Source: Candidatus Barnesiella excrementigallinarum (GTDB lineage Bacteria > Bacteroidota > Bacteroidia > Bacteroidales > Barnesiellaceae). From it: a stretch of 64,000 bases of DNA. The notes beneath the pieces were generated by a model. It searched no databases. It had not been told where the DNA came from and saw only the letters and a list, made by a program, of their open reading frames with translations. The stretch is from the NCBI GenBank assembly GCA_019114445.1, contig DXFL01000010.1, positions 1-64,000 of the forward strand, read 5' to 3'. Of the stretch, positions 1 through 10,468 are shown one piece after another (the stretch's first letter is position 1; each line of letters opens with the position of its first letter). The position numbers were made by a program, and so were the translations under genes.

Positions 1-38
1 GCAATCAATAACAGGCTAAATATTTTTATAATTTTCAT
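1..38 (-). CDS. N-terminus of an exported protein (partial)
   Basis: The minus strand reads an ATG at 38-36 followed by MKIIKIFSLLLI and runs off the window edge. This is the lysine-plus-hydrophobic start typical of a signal peptide. It lies 19 bases downstream of the glycan-binding protein gene, on the same strand, so it should be the next member of the SusCD operon. In such loci this place is often taken by another surface glycoside hydrolase or binding lipoprotein. Nothing more can be said of its function from 12 codons. Confidence 0.55.
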   Translation of the reverse strand, partial: MKIIKIFSLLLI

Positions 39-57
39 GATACTTTCGTTTTAATGA

Positions 58-1329
58 TTAATTAGCTTCAACAACTCTCACGTTATCAATATGGAATGTA
101 GGTGTACATGCTGTTCCCATTACGCCGCCGCTTGAGCCTACAAACAGGGTTATTCCCGAATAATGGCCCGGCCCGTTTACAGCTACGCTGCCACCCGTTC
201 CGTTGTATTTGAAATCGCTCATGGGTATAGTTACCGTTATCCAGCCGTCGGTGGTATACGAACCGGTTTCGGTCCACGGCAGCCACAATGCTCTGGGATA
301 GGTGCTACTGCTTAAATAAGCGTTGTTGGGGTTTCCTCCGTTCGAGGTCTCTTGCCAGTTCATCCATACATCTTCGGCACCGGTAAATACAATTTGGAAC
401 GCGCAGCACGACCAGGGATCGGGTATATTTACTTCGAATTTGAGTACATAATCTGCAAGGTTTGAAGCGTCGAAGAAGTCGGGATCGGTTTCGCGGTAGG
501 TCCATCGTTCGTAGCCGAAGTTCGTATCGTCCCATACGTCGTCGGCCAATTCGCGGCCTGTGAATATAAGATATTGTCCGCAGCCTTCCAATCCGTTTTC
601 GGTGCCGTATCCGTTACCGGCGTGCCAGCCGTGGTGGTATCCGCCATCGGGGAAAGTGGTGTCGAAATCGAGAATGGTGTTTCGGTTGTCCCGGAAGTGG
701 AAACTGCTTTCGCCCGTACCATAGGCCGATGTAACGGAGATGGGGCCGGGTTGTGCGCCTGCGGGAACGGTTACATAAATATTGTTTACATCAAAATCGA
801 CAATTTCGCCCTCGACATCGCCGGTGAACGTGACGGTAAGGGGATAGTTGGGGTCGTCGACAAAATAGAGCCCTTCGAGGTGTGCCACATCGTTGGTGTT
901 GACATATTCGCACGTCATGCTGGTTACAGAGGGCACAGGCACTACACTCTCAAATGTATATAGGCAAGAGTCGTTTTGGGTATAAAGACGGATCAAATCC
1001 TCTTTCTTCCCGGGAATGGCATTGGGAACGTCGACGATTATTGCGTTGTCTGTGACAAAATTGGGATTCAATGCCGCTTTTTGGTCGTTGAAGTAAATTT
1101 TGTTTACTCCACCTAAGTTTTCACCGATGATGGCAATTCTCGATCCGAGGTAAGCTCTCACGAGCAGCGAGTCGGAGGCGGCAGCGTCGCAGGGCCGTAT
1201 GTATTTGACTACGGGGGCTCCCCCGTTTTTCGAACCCGACAAACCGTCATCTTCGGAACATGAGGCCAATGCTGCAAAGGCAAGTACCGACAACAATATA
1301 TGATAACAATACTTTTTCATAATTTTCAT
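58..1329 (-). CDS. Surface glycan-binding lipoprotein with IPT/TIG domains
   Basis: This is a 423-residue lipoprotein. The signal peptide ends in a lipobox (LASC, Cys24) followed by SEDD, an acidic stretch that favours export to the outer cell surface. Residues about 40-215 look like two IPT/TIG immunoglobulin-like domains. The C-terminal half is rich in Trp and Gly and resembles the glycan-binding domain of SGBP-B proteins (Pfam SGBP_B_XBD type). It follows the SusD gene by about ten bases, the usual place for an SGBP. By family it holds the polysaccharide at the surface beside the SusCD transporter. The ligand is inferred, from the neighbouring enzymes, to be a mannan or glucomannan. A second ATG three codons in is an alternative start. 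Confidence 0.85.
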   Translation of the reverse strand: MKIMKKYCYHILLSVLAFAALASCSEDDGLSGSKNGGAPVVKYIRPCDAAASDSLLVRAYLGSRIAIIGENLGGVNKIYFNDQKAALNPNFVTDNAIIVDVPNAIPGKKEDLIRLYTQNDSCLYTFESVVPVPSVTSMTCEYVNTNDVAHLEGLYFVDDPNYPLTVTFTGDVEGEIVDFDVNNIYVTVPAGAQPGPISVTSAYGTGESSFHFRDNRNTILDFDTTFPDGGYHHGWHAGNGYGTENGLEGCGQYLIFTGRELADDVWDDTNFGYERWTYRETDPDFFDASNLADYVLKFEVNIPDPWSCCAFQIVFTGAEDVWMNWQETSNGGNPNNAYLSSSTYPRALWLPWTETGSYTTDGWITVTIPMSDFKYNGTGGSVAVNGPGHYSGITLFVGSSGGVMGTACTPTFHIDNVRVVEAN

Positions 1330-1339
1330 GGTTTAATAA

Positions 1340-3022
1340 TTAAAATTGATATTCAACGGGTTCGGCCAAGATAGAAGGTGTTTTTGTGAGTGTCTCGGCC
1401 GGGATAGGCAATACGAGTTGGCTGGCAGTGATCGTAATTCGAGGTATATCTTGGTTTATGTAGAAGATAGAACCTTTTCCGGTGGGATCGTCGGCCGGGC
1501 TCAACTGGGTGAATCCTTGATGGTAGGCATTGGATGCATTTTTCTCGGAGGCCGTATAACTTCCGTTAGATACATATTGTCTGTGCCGATCCATTTGGTT
1601 CAGATAGTCGAGAGCTTTGTTCATGTCTCTATAACTCATACGTTTGATGTCGAAGAAGTTGATACTTTCCAATGCAAATTCTACGCGGCGTTCTTTAATC
1701 AATTCGTCGTAGGTTATTTCGCTCTTTGTCCAGTTTAGACCGGCACGGTTGCGCACGAGACCGAAAACGTTCAACGCAAGCGGGTCGTTTGTAGAGCTAC
1801 CGCTGCCAATGCAGGCTTCTACGTAGCACAAGTATACGTCGGCCAGACGGAGTAAGTAGATATTGTTCCCGGCGTCTTGGTTGGTGGCACCCGACATTCC
1901 GCCGCAGTCTTCATTAGCGCCGATTACGTATTTTCGTACGTGGGCAAGCATTTCGTTGGAGACTTCGGTGGTTTCGTCTTCCGAGAAGTTGTTGTAGGTA
2001 TAACCTCCACCACCGAGGTTGTCGTAGTGGTCGCCTTGTCTCATGTAGGTAGCTTTACGACGGACATCGCCGGTTTCGAAACTTTCCTGCAAACTGAGCG
2101 TGGGGCCTTTACCGCTACCCCACGAAGAGCCGAGGGTGATGAGGGCATTGCGCGAGAGAGAAACATTGCGCGAATTGCCATATCCATAGCCATCTGTTGT
2201 GCATTGGATAGCAAATAACGATTCCGAATTGTTGTTGGCCAGCGGGTAGAACATATCCGAGAAGTTGTCATACAGTATTAAATTTTCGTTCTTGATAACC
2301 TCTTCGGCATAGGATTTGGCCAGCCGGAAATTTTCGGCCGAGTTGGCGTCGTCCAAGTGAGAAGCCATTGTCAAGTGCAGTTTGGCCAGCATCCCCACGG
2401 CGGTATAGTACGAGCAACGCCCGGCTTGGAATGGTGTTTCGGGCAAAACGTTTTTGGCAAATTCGAGATCGCGGCGGATAAATTCGTAAATGCTGGCTTG
2501 CGTGTTTCGCACGACCTCGTCGCCCGAGATATTGTTATTGGTAATGATGGGTACATCTTGCCAGTATTCGGTCAACAGAAAATAGGCGATACCGCGTATG
2601 CAACGGGCTTCGCCCAATGCACGGTTGATAACGGTCTCGTCAACACCGTTTTCTCTGGCGGGTTCGGGCATACCGTTGATAATGTTGTTGCAGTAGGATA
2701 TTACCCGGAAGAGGCCGTTCCAGCCTTGATTCAGGAATGTATTTCCGTTTTGGAAGGTCATGTAATAGAAATGGCCCTCTTGGTCGTAAGTATAGAATAG
2801 GTCGCCGGCCAGTTCGTCGCCAGCCATCCACATGAAGTTGATGGAGAAATCTTGCCATACGGCACCATACAGCGAGGCTGTATTGGCATTCACGGCATTT
2901 TCGTCTAAGTAATAAGTTTCCAGTACGATTTCATCTTCGGGGACGATTGTCAAGAAATCTTCGCAAGAGGTCGTTCCCAGCAGTACCGATGAAAGCAATA
3001 ATGTTTTAAATATATTTTTCAT
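1340..3022 (-). CDS. SusD/RagB-family nutrient-binding lipoprotein
   Basis: The 560-residue protein starts with a lipoprotein signal peptide (TTSC, Cys20) followed by EDFLT, a common SusD N-terminus. It has the helical TPR-rich N-terminal part and the C-terminal RagB/SusD region, where the VRNRAGL and KERRVEFALES-type motifs are seen. SusD proteins form a lid on the SusC barrel and capture oligosaccharides at the outer membrane. The gene lies 19 bases after susC and directly before the glycan-binding protein gene, in the standard order of a polysaccharide utilisation locus. Glycan specificity cannot be read from the sequence itself. Confidence 0.95.
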   Translation of the reverse strand: MKNIFKTLLLSSVLLGTTSCEDFLTIVPEDEIVLETYYLDENAVNANTASLYGAVWQDFSINFMWMAGDELAGDLFYTYDQEGHFYYMTFQNGNTFLNQGWNGLFRVISYCNNIINGMPEPARENGVDETVINRALGEARCIRGIAYFLLTEYWQDVPIITNNNISGDEVVRNTQASIYEFIRRDLEFAKNVLPETPFQAGRCSYYTAVGMLAKLHLTMASHLDDANSAENFRLAKSYAEEVIKNENLILYDNFSDMFYPLANNNSESLFAIQCTTDGYGYGNSRNVSLSRNALITLGSSWGSGKGPTLSLQESFETGDVRRKATYMRQGDHYDNLGGGGYTYNNFSEDETTEVSNEMLAHVRKYVIGANEDCGGMSGATNQDAGNNIYLLRLADVYLCYVEACIGSGSSTNDPLALNVFGLVRNRAGLNWTKSEITYDELIKERRVEFALESINFFDIKRMSYRDMNKALDYLNQMDRHRQYVSNGSYTASEKNASNAYHQGFTQLSPADDPTGKGSIFYINQDIPRITITASQLVLPIPAETLTKTPSILAEPVEYQF

Positions 3023-3041
3023 GTCTGTAATCTCTTAATGG

Positions 3042-6000
3042 TTAGAAAGTAATGTTTGCGCCGAATGTATAAACACGAGGAGAGGGGTAACGTCCCATAT
3101 CGATATTCGACAAAAGGGCTTGCTGGTTGTATGACCCGATTTCGGGGTCGAGACCCGAATAAGCCGAGAATGTATAAACGTTCTGGACATTCAGATAGAG
3201 TTTGCAGTTTGCCAAATGGCATTTTTTGAGCCACGATTTCGGGAAGTTGTAAGAGAGAGCGATGTTTTGGATTCGCAGGTAGCTGCCGTCTTCGATCCAG
3301 CGGTCGCTCATACGGTTGTTACCGTTCAGGTCGTTCCCGCTCCAACGGGGCAGTGTGGCATCGCTGTTGATGATGTAACAGTTATAGGGATCCGAAACGT
3401 TCATGTTGTTGCCATCGTAGTATCCCAGTTTAGCCCGATTCAGAGCTGTTACGGCTTGGTTATCCCATTGCGAAACAAGTCCTTCGGTTTTAACCCTTAC
3501 ATAGTTCAAGATGTCGCCTCCGTATGCACCGGTAAGTCCAATGCTAAGGCCCCAGTTCTTATAGGTAAAGGTGTTGGTGAATCCGAATGTGAAATCGGGA
3601 TTGGGGTCGCCGATGATGGTTTGGTCGTATTCGTTGATGATACCGTCGGGCACACCGTCGGGGCCGCTTATATCCTTGAATTTAATATCGCCTACCCACG
3701 AACCGGTTGTCCGGTTTATGGTTACACCTTCGGGTTTGGGCGAGTTCATCAAATCTTCGGCATCTTTATAGAGACCGTCGGTTTGGTATCCGTAGAACAC
3801 TCCGATGGGTTGACCTTCGGTAATCATGGTTACCGTTTGGAAGCCGGCATACCAGTCGAGTTTCCCGTAGATGGTGGTTCCCAAATCGTCGAGTTTTACC
3901 ACTTTGTTGCGGTTCATCGAGATGGTGAGGTTCGAATCCCAAGTGAAGTCTCTTGTGGCGATGTTGTGCGTGTTCAGGGCGATGTCCAAACCTTTGTTCT
4001 CTACCTTACCGATGTTCATATAGGGTGTTTGAATGTCCCAGTAATTCGAGCCGCCCAGTACCGGCGAAACGGAGGGTTGTAACAAAAGGTCTTTGGTGGT
4101 TTTGTAGTAAGCGTCGACAACCAAGTCAACACGGCCGTTGAACAAGCCGAGGTCGATACCTACGTTGTATTGTTCCGAAGCCTCCCATTTCAAATCGGGG
4201 TTGGAGTTGTTCGACATACGGTAGGCTGTACCGAAAGCCGAGGGATAGGCAATCATGGTAGAGCCGTAGAGATAGGTGCCGATGTTGTCGTTACCTACTT
4301 GTCCGTAACCCAAGCGCAGTTTCAGGTTGGAGAGCCAATCGCGGGTGTTCTCCATAAACTCTTCGCTGGTGATACGCCATGCAGCGGCAAAGGAGGGGAA
4401 GTAACCCCAGCGGTTGTTGACACCGAATTTCGAGGATGCGTCGGCACGCAGGGTGGCAGTCAACAGGTATCGGTTGGCATAGTTATAGTTGGCACGACCA
4501 AATACCGAAACTCGTGTAACGGCATCTTTCCAACCCGAGTTGGAGGTGTATACACCGTCTTGGCCGATCACGTGAATCAAGTTGTTCGACAACTGGTTCT
4601 TTTGGAGTTGGGTTCCTTCCCAAGCCGATTTTGAGGTTTCGGTACCGGCCATTACATTTAACGAGTGGCGACCGAAAGACTGGTTGTAGGTGGCATAGTT
4701 TTTCCAAATCCAGTAGAGGCTGTGCTCTTCGCGTTGCATAATCATAATATCGGTGTTTTTCAACTGACCGTATTCGTAGCTTGGTTTGAAACCTTTGTTG
4801 AGGTTGTTCGAACCGTCCATACCGAATTCCGAGCGGAAATTTAAGAAATCGGTGAAGGTCAACTGGGCATACACATTACCCATGAAGCGTTCGCGCAAAA
4901 CGGTGTTGATTTGGTCTTTGGTCAAGGCCACGGGGTTGTAGATGGACGAGCCGTTGACCGATTCGGGACCGGCATAGTTGCCGTCGAAGTCATAAACGGG
5001 AACCGAGGGCGACATCAGTGCGGCTTGCATGACTACGCCATTGATACCGTCGTTGTTGATAATCGCCTCGTCGGTGCGTGAATAGGAGAGCGAGGCTCCT
5101 ACCTTTACATATTTATTAAATTCGTTGTCGATGTTCAATCGCCCGGTAAAACGTTCGAATTCAGAGGTCAGCATAATACCGTCTTGCCCTGTATAACCGA
5201 TAGAGGCGGCATATTGGGTTTTGTCGGTACCTCCGGTCAAAGAGACATTGTGGCTGTGCATGAGTGCATCTTTTGTCACTTCGTCCTGCCAGTCGGTTCC
5301 CGTACCCAGCAAAGAGGGGTCGAGGTAGGCTTGGTCGACGTTGTACATCACGCCTTCGTCGTACAACGATTTTTGATATTGGGCAAATTCTCTCAGGTTC
5401 ATCATGTCGAGTTTGCCTGTGCGTTGTTGCAACGCTACGTAACCATCGTATGTGATGTTGGCTTTACCGCTTTTACCTCTTTTGGTGGTGATGATTACTA
5501 CACCGTTAGCACCGGCCGCACCATAAATGGCAGTGGCGGAGGCATCTTTCAAAACGTCCATCGAGACAATGTCGCTGGGGGCGATAGAAGCCAACGGGTT
5601 CACTTGGTTTTGTCCGTTAGACCCTCCCGTCCAGTCAAAACCGGCGGTCGTCGTACCGGCACCACTCATGGGGATACCGTCGATAATATACAACGGTTCG
5701 TTGGTGTTGTTGATTGAACTTGCACCACGGATTCGGATCGAAGTGGCAGCACCCGGTGCACCGGAGTTGGTGGCTACTTGTACACCGGCAACTCTACCTT
5801 GTAACATTTGGTCGACATTGGTTACGATCGATTCCTTCAACTTGTCTCCCGACAAACTGGCTACAGAGCCTGTAAGGTCTGTCTTTTTCATTGATCCGTA
5901 TCCTACGACAACTACTTCGTCGAGAACTTCGGTATTTTCTTCCAAAGTGACTTTGAGAATTTGGCCGGGTTTAGCTTGGACTTCTTGTGTTTTATATCCG

Positions 6001-6224
6001 ATACTTGAAATAACAAGGACCTTTTTCCCGGCAGGAGGAACGATTTTGAAATTGCCATCTAAATCGGAAACCGTTCCTACCGATGTGCCCTTTACCAATA
6101 CGCTAGCTCCAATTATTGGGGCGCCATTTTTGTCGTCCAATATGACACCCGTGACAGGTGTTTCTTGAGCTACTACTCGACTACTCAATAGAATAGCCAA
6201 AACAAAAAACATGATGTTTTTCAT
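3042..6224 (-). CDS. SusC/RagA-family TonB-dependent outer-membrane transporter
   Basis: The 1060-residue protein has a signal peptide (about 1-19), a carboxypeptidase-regulatory-like beta domain (about 23-95, VTGVILDDKNGAPIIGASV), the SusC-typical DEVVVVGYGS segment, a plug (about 110-250, LKDASATAIYGAAGANGV) and a long beta-barrel ending in an aromatic residue (ANITF). It imports oligosaccharides through the outer membrane with energy from TonB-ExbBD, capped by the SusD protein encoded next. It is first in its operon. A Bacteroides-type promoter lies about 40 bases upstream, and a 14-bp palindrome lies just above that. Confidence 0.96.
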   Translation of the reverse strand: MKNIMFFVLAILLSSRVVAQETPVTGVILDDKNGAPIIGASVLVKGTSVGTVSDLDGNFKIVPPAGKKVLVISSIGYKTQEVQAKPGQILKVTLEENTEVLDEVVVVGYGSMKKTDLTGSVASLSGDKLKESIVTNVDQMLQGRVAGVQVATNSGAPGAATSIRIRGASSINNTNEPLYIIDGIPMSGAGTTTAGFDWTGGSNGQNQVNPLASIAPSDIVSMDVLKDASATAIYGAAGANGVVIITTKRGKSGKANITYDGYVALQQRTGKLDMMNLREFAQYQKSLYDEGVMYNVDQAYLDPSLLGTGTDWQDEVTKDALMHSHNVSLTGGTDKTQYAASIGYTGQDGIMLTSEFERFTGRLNIDNEFNKYVKVGASLSYSRTDEAIINNDGINGVVMQAALMSPSVPVYDFDGNYAGPESVNGSSIYNPVALTKDQINTVLRERFMGNVYAQLTFTDFLNFRSEFGMDGSNNLNKGFKPSYEYGQLKNTDIMIMQREEHSLYWIWKNYATYNQSFGRHSLNVMAGTETSKSAWEGTQLQKNQLSNNLIHVIGQDGVYTSNSGWKDAVTRVSVFGRANYNYANRYLLTATLRADASSKFGVNNRWGYFPSFAAAWRITSEEFMENTRDWLSNLKLRLGYGQVGNDNIGTYLYGSTMIAYPSAFGTAYRMSNNSNPDLKWEASEQYNVGIDLGLFNGRVDLVVDAYYKTTKDLLLQPSVSPVLGGSNYWDIQTPYMNIGKVENKGLDIALNTHNIATRDFTWDSNLTISMNRNKVVKLDDLGTTIYGKLDWYAGFQTVTMITEGQPIGVFYGYQTDGLYKDAEDLMNSPKPEGVTINRTTGSWVGDIKFKDISGPDGVPDGIINEYDQTIIGDPNPDFTFGFTNTFTYKNWGLSIGLTGAYGGDILNYVRVKTEGLVSQWDNQAVTALNRAKLGYYDGNNMNVSDPYNCYIINSDATLPRWSGNDLNGNNRMSDRWIEDGSYLRIQNIALSYNFPKSWLKKCHLANCKLYLNVQNVYTFSAYSGLDPEIGSYNQQALLSNIDMGRYPSPRVYTFGANITF

Positions 6225-6265
6225 GATTCATATAAGTTTTTAAGAAATTATAAATTTTTATGATA

Positions 6266-6296
6266 CAAAAATAAGGTGTTGAGAGAGCGTTGGCAA
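6266..6296 (-). promoter_or_regulatory. Promoter of the susCD operon
   Basis: Read on the minus strand, TATTTTTG (6273-6266) matches the Bacteroides -7 box TAnnTTTG. A TTG (6296-6294) lies 20 bp upstream, as the -33 element requires. The start codon of susC is about 40 bases downstream. Confidence 0.75.
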
Positions 6297-6304
6297 GTAC
6301 AATT

Positions 6305-6318
6305 TTATCATATGATAA
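6305..6318. promoter_or_regulatory. 14-bp perfect palindrome above the susC promoter (candidate operator)
   Basis: TTATCATATGATAA is a perfect palindrome located eight bases upstream of the -33 element, where an activator would contact RNA polymerase. A related sequence (ATTTTATCA shared, then a degenerate half) lies at the equivalent place upstream of the mannanase operon promoter (12797-12811). This suggests one regulator for both operons. No regulator gene is present in the window. Confidence 0.5.
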
Positions 6319-6811
6319 CACTTTTGAAACATATATTGCATTTAACAGTTGAATAGAACTGTTGGAGAGCTAAACCTCTTTGTGTTTGACGATAGATAAG
6401 GATTTCTGTTTGGGTATATACCTATTATATTAATGGGTGTTTTGTAGATTTATAGTTAATATGTTGATTTATAGCGTGAATTTTGCCCAGCCTTAATTCT
6501 CCTTTCTCCCGGAATCCTTTTATTGGAGTGGGGCTGTCGAAATTAAATCGATTGCAGGTATGAAAAGATATGATACAAACGGGCGGGAATCCAGTGTGTA
6601 AAAAAACAATCACTATGGTTGTTTACTTCTGCAAAAAGGATAGTTCGCCTTTTCTCTTCCGAAAGAACCAAAGTAGGGTATAATGTCATAAAAGATGTAA
6701 ATTGTGTCGCAGGGCTCTGCGGCGGGTAGAACGATTTTTTTGGGGGGGAGAGGGAGTGGCTGCCCCCAAAAGTGGAAGGCAGCCATTTGTTCCAAAAACT
6801 ATCGGTCGATG
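6319..6811. other. Intergenic region between the GH3 gene and the susC promoter
   Basis: This AT-rich stretch of about 490 bases holds no convincing gene. Short open frames (up to 96 codons, minus strand) have no recognisable domain, and one overlaps the end of the GH3 gene. An imperfect hairpin with 7-bp arms GGCTGCC (6758-6764) and GGCAGCC (6778-6784) lies just beyond the GH3 stop and could slow transcription, but it has no following T-run on the minus strand. Confidence 0.5.
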
Positions 6812-9160
6812 TTATCGGTTTGGACTTTCCCACTTATGGGTTTCGGTACATTCGACTTTTACCGACTGGTTGCCGGCGAAGATCACAAATTCGCCTTTTT
6901 CGAGAATCCATTTCCCGTCGTACCCGACGAATGCGAGATCGTTGGCGGGAAGTGTAAATTCCACCGTGCGGGTTTCGCCCGGCAAAAGTTCCACTTTGGT
7001 GAAATTGCGTAAGCGTCGTACGTCGGGGGTTAACGAAGCCACTAAATCGCTACTGAAAAGTAACACGCTCTCTTGTCCGGCTATTTTCCCGGTATTGGTT
7101 ACATCGACGTGTATAACAAGAGTATCGCCCGGTTTGAATGTGTTGCAATTTACTTTTATGTTGGAATATTCGAAGGTCGTATAACTCAGCCCGTAGCCGA
7201 AAGGCCATTGGATATTCATCACGGCATCGTAGTTGTATGCCCCTTCCATAGGTTCCGAGATGTTTTCGCAAGGTTTGTAATCGTACGTTACCAGCGAATT
7301 GATCTCTTTCGGGTAGGTATAGGGCATTTTCCCCGAAAAGTTTACATCGCCGGCCATCAGTCGGGCAAGGGCATCGCCCCCGTAGTTACCCGGGAGCATG
7401 GTATGGATTACTCCTTGTGCAAGAGGTTCTATGTCGGCAATGATACGGGGACGTCCTTCGTTGAGGACAAGAATTATAGGCTTGCCGGTTTTGGCCAACT
7501 GTTTTACCAATTCGCGTTGCGATTGCGACAGATAGAGGTCGGTCAAGTTCCCCGGAGTTTCGCAGTAGGAATTTTCGCCTATGCACGCTACGATGTAGTC
7601 GGCTTTTTGGGCTTTCTCCAATACTTTTTCAAGGGAGAGTTCGCTCTCTTCCCACCATTTCCCGTCGGGGCGATAGGTTACTCCCGGTTCATACATGACA
7701 TTCTCTGAGCCGAATCGGTTTACAAGGGCTTCGAGAATGGTATTGTATCGTGCTCCGTATTGGGGAAGGTCGGCTTTGTCGCCTTGCCACGAATAGCTCC
7801 AACCGCCGTTGAGCGTGCGCATGGAGTTGGCGTTGGGTCCTGTAACCAAGATTTTAGCCCCTTGTCTCAGAGGCAACAGGTTGTTGTCGTTTTTTAAGAG
7901 TACGATAGATTCTTCGGCGGCACGGAGCGCTTCGGCGGCAAATTCGTCGGAACCGAATAGAGGATAATTATTCCGTTTAAATACCGGGGTCTCGAATAGT
8001 CCCAGTCGGAATTTCAACCGTAATATCCGGCGTACGGCATCGTCGATACGGCTCATAGGCACTTCCCCCTCTTCGACAAGCTCTTTCAGGTATTTGCAGA
8101 AGTCCCAGTCGTATGGAGTCATCGACATATCTATCCCGGCATTTATGGCCAGTTTTACCGCTTCTTTCGGGGAGGCTGCAATGTGGTCGCGAGTGTATAG
8201 GTTGTTGATGTCGGCCCAGTCGGTTACGATCATACCGTCCCAGTTCAAATCCTCTTTCAACCACTGTGTCAACAATTCGTGGTTTGCATGGAAGGGTAGT
8301 CCTTTGTTCATGGCCGAATTGACCATGACCGACAAGGCGCCGGCTTTGATACCTTCGACGAAGGGGGCAAAATGTTTTTCGCGCATATCCTGTACCGAAA
8401 TCGACGAGGGGGTTCGGTCTTTCCCCGATACCGGTACACCGTAGCCCATATAGTGTTTCAAGCAGGCGGCCACGTGGTTCTTGTCTATTCGGTTGGGGTT
8501 TTTGCCTTGAAATCCAAGAACCGCCTCGCGGCCCATTTCGGCATTCAGGTAGGCATCCTCGCCGTAGTTTTCCCACATACGCGACCAGCGGGGATCACGA
8601 CCGAGGTCGACTACCGGGGCATACGTCCAGGGTATGCTTCCGGCTTTGGTTTCGTAGGCCGAGATTTCGGCACCACGCCGGACGAGTGAACGGTTAAAGG
8701 TAGCTCCCATATTCACACTTTGCGGGAAAAGCGTCCCGCCGGTGGTATATGTGGTGCCGTGCATTTGGTCTACGCCATATATGCATGGGATACCTATATG
8801 TTTCATGGAGAGCTCTTGAATATGGGCAATCAATTCTTCCCAAACTTCGGGCGTTTGAGCCTCGCCATAAGGTACGTTCAGAATGGAGCCTACTTTGTAC
8901 ACCCGAATGAGGGTGTCGAGAATGGCCTCGTTGAAGCAGAAAGGAGTTTCGCCCCAACGGCTTCGGTCGGTAATCACGTCGATGGTAATTTCGGTCATTT
9001 GCCCAATCTTCTCGTCCAGTGTCATTTGGCTCAACAATGCCTCTACACGCTGTTCGATGGTTGGGTCGACAGGAATTGCAGGTTTGGTGGTTTGTGCCCA
9101 GTGGTTTGGTCCGGGTAGGATCATTAGGGCGACAGCGATAAATAATGATTTCAAATTCAT
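6812..9160 (-). CDS. GH3 beta-glycosidase, exported (beta-glucosidase or beta-mannosidase)
   Basis: The 782-residue protein has a signal peptide (about 1-23, ending WAQ), a GH3 N-terminal TIM barrel, a C-terminal alpha/beta domain (GPNANS and GENSYCE segments) and a fibronectin type III-like end. The nucleophile is Asp314 in the MIVTDWADI motif. The substrate-binding KHYMGYG and GRDPRWSR motifs are present. It resembles BglX-type enzymes, which remove terminal beta-linked glucose from oligosaccharides in the periplasm. It is the last gene of an operon with two GH5 enzymes and an esterase, so it probably finishes degradation of glucomannan oligosaccharides. Exact sugar specificity is an inference. 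Confidence 0.93.
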   Translation of the reverse strand: MNLKSLFIAVALMILPGPNHWAQTTKPAIPVDPTIEQRVEALLSQMTLDEKIGQMTEITIDVITDRSRWGETPFCFNEAILDTLIRVYKVGSILNVPYGEAQTPEVWEELIAHIQELSMKHIGIPCIYGVDQMHGTTYTTGGTLFPQSVNMGATFNRSLVRRGAEISAYETKAGSIPWTYAPVVDLGRDPRWSRMWENYGEDAYLNAEMGREAVLGFQGKNPNRIDKNHVAACLKHYMGYGVPVSGKDRTPSSISVQDMREKHFAPFVEGIKAGALSVMVNSAMNKGLPFHANHELLTQWLKEDLNWDGMIVTDWADINNLYTRDHIAASPKEAVKLAINAGIDMSMTPYDWDFCKYLKELVEEGEVPMSRIDDAVRRILRLKFRLGLFETPVFKRNNYPLFGSDEFAAEALRAAEESIVLLKNDNNLLPLRQGAKILVTGPNANSMRTLNGGWSYSWQGDKADLPQYGARYNTILEALVNRFGSENVMYEPGVTYRPDGKWWEESELSLEKVLEKAQKADYIVACIGENSYCETPGNLTDLYLSQSQRELVKQLAKTGKPIILVLNEGRPRIIADIEPLAQGVIHTMLPGNYGGDALARLMAGDVNFSGKMPYTYPKEINSLVTYDYKPCENISEPMEGAYNYDAVMNIQWPFGYGLSYTTFEYSNIKVNCNTFKPGDTLVIHVDVTNTGKIAGQESVLLFSSDLVASLTPDVRRLRNFTKVELLPGETRTVEFTLPANDLAFVGYDGKWILEKGEFVIFAGNQSVKVECTETHKWESPNR

Positions 9161-9178
9161 GGTATTCGGTTTGTTTTA

Positions 9179-10462
9179 TTATTCTATGCCCAGTTTTTCG
9201 AAGAGCCAGTTTTGCCATTCGTCATATTGCTCTTGATACCAGTAGTGTCCGGTTTCTAAATAGGGATGCAGTTCTTTGGGCGATGTAATGATGTTGTAGG
9301 CCGAGAACATCGATGTGGGTGGACATACGTTGTCGTTGTATCCCCAACTGAACCAGCCGGGAACTTTCAAAAGACGGGCGAAATTGACCGTGTCGTAATA
9401 TTTCGAAGTCTCGATTTGTTCTTTACTTGGAGTGGTGTTGTAATAAAAATAGTGAGGCCACCCCCCGGCACGTTTTTTCAGAAAGGCCGAGTGATCGCAT
9501 AGGGCGGGGTGAATGGCGGCATAAAAGGTTATTCGGTTGTCGAGGGCGGCCGTAACTACCGACAGGGCACCTCCCTGACTCGAACCGGTCACACCGAGCT
9601 GTTCGCCGTTGAATTGGGGTAGAGAACAGATAAAATCGACGGCTCTCAGCGCTCCTACGAATACGCGTTTGTAATATTGCTCGTCGCGATTCGAGGTATT
9701 TGCATTCCAATAGCAATACAGTGCCCCGTTGGAGAGTTTGTCGTAATACTCCTGACTCATGGTTACCGGTATGCCGTGTATCCCTATTTCGAGCGTGATC
9801 GCACCTTTCGAGGCGGTGTATATGTCGCCATAATAGGGGCGTATGCCGGCTCCGGGTACCCGCAGCAATGCCGGATATTTTCCGGGGGCTTTCGGGATAC
9901 ACAGGATTCCATAGGTGCGCGATCCCCAGCGGATATTTTGGAAACTCACGTGATACACGTCGACCTTGTCGGTGCAGCGTTCGGGAAGTAGCTCCATAGT
10001 AGGTTCGAGCGGTACATACCGAGCCTCTTGCAATGTGTTTTCCCAAAAGGTCGAAAAATCGGTTGGCATATCGGTTACCGGTAGGAGCTTTTCGGGCGAG
10101 TAGGCTACGTTGGCAATCCCTTCGTATGTGTATTTGCCTACATGGGCTTTTACTTTGCAACAAAAGAAACCCGGTTCGTTCATATCTCCCTTTACCGTTA
10201 GTTTACCCTCTTTCAGTACGATACCGCTCTTTTTTTCGATTGGGTAAAATTCGGGACCCAGCTCATAATCGATAGTAACGTTTTCGAGTAAGTTTTGAGC
10301 TTTGAATACTTGAATGGTGAAACGGCACTGCTCGCCACAAACGTAGGTCCAGTTGGTGTGGTCGGGCGATACGACGACCCGAATTTCGTTCCCTTTGATT
10401 TGTCCGAAGGTCAGCGATGTCCACCAGAACAGGACAACGGAGAAAAAAATAGTTCTTTTCAT
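9179..10462 (-). CDS. Acetyl-xylan-esterase-like (CE7/AXE1) carbohydrate esterase
   Basis: The 427-residue exported protein has a signal peptide (about 1-20), an N-terminal beta domain of about 110 residues and an AXE1-type alpha/beta hydrolase domain. The nucleophile is the Ser of GVTGSSQGG (near residue 301). The acid is the Asp of GYNDNVCPP, and the base the His of ETGHYW, both near the C-terminus. CE7 enzymes remove acetyl groups from xylan fragments, cephalosporins and other carbohydrates. Here, between GH5 and GH3 genes, deacetylation of acetylated glucomannan oligosaccharides is the natural guess. It is translated from the same message as its neighbours (6-base and 18-base gaps). Confidence 0.82.
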   Translation of the reverse strand: MKRTIFFSVVLFWWTSLTFGQIKGNEIRVVVSPDHTNWTYVCGEQCRFTIQVFKAQNLLENVTIDYELGPEFYPIEKKSGIVLKEGKLTVKGDMNEPGFFCCKVKAHVGKYTYEGIANVAYSPEKLLPVTDMPTDFSTFWENTLQEARYVPLEPTMELLPERCTDKVDVYHVSFQNIRWGSRTYGILCIPKAPGKYPALLRVPGAGIRPYYGDIYTASKGAITLEIGIHGIPVTMSQEYYDKLSNGALYCYWNANTSNRDEQYYKRVFVGALRAVDFICSLPQFNGEQLGVTGSSQGGALSVVTAALDNRITFYAAIHPALCDHSAFLKKRAGGWPHYFYYNTTPSKEQIETSKYYDTVNFARLLKVPGWFSWGYNDNVCPPTSMFSAYNIITSPKELHPYLETGHYWYQEQYDEWQNWLFEKLGIE

Positions 10463-10468
10463 AATAGG

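Noticed and set aside
6425-6833. Short minus-strand frames (62-96 codons) between susC and the GH3 gene
   Set aside because: They lack a promoter, overlap one another or the GH3 end and show no homology pattern that I know.
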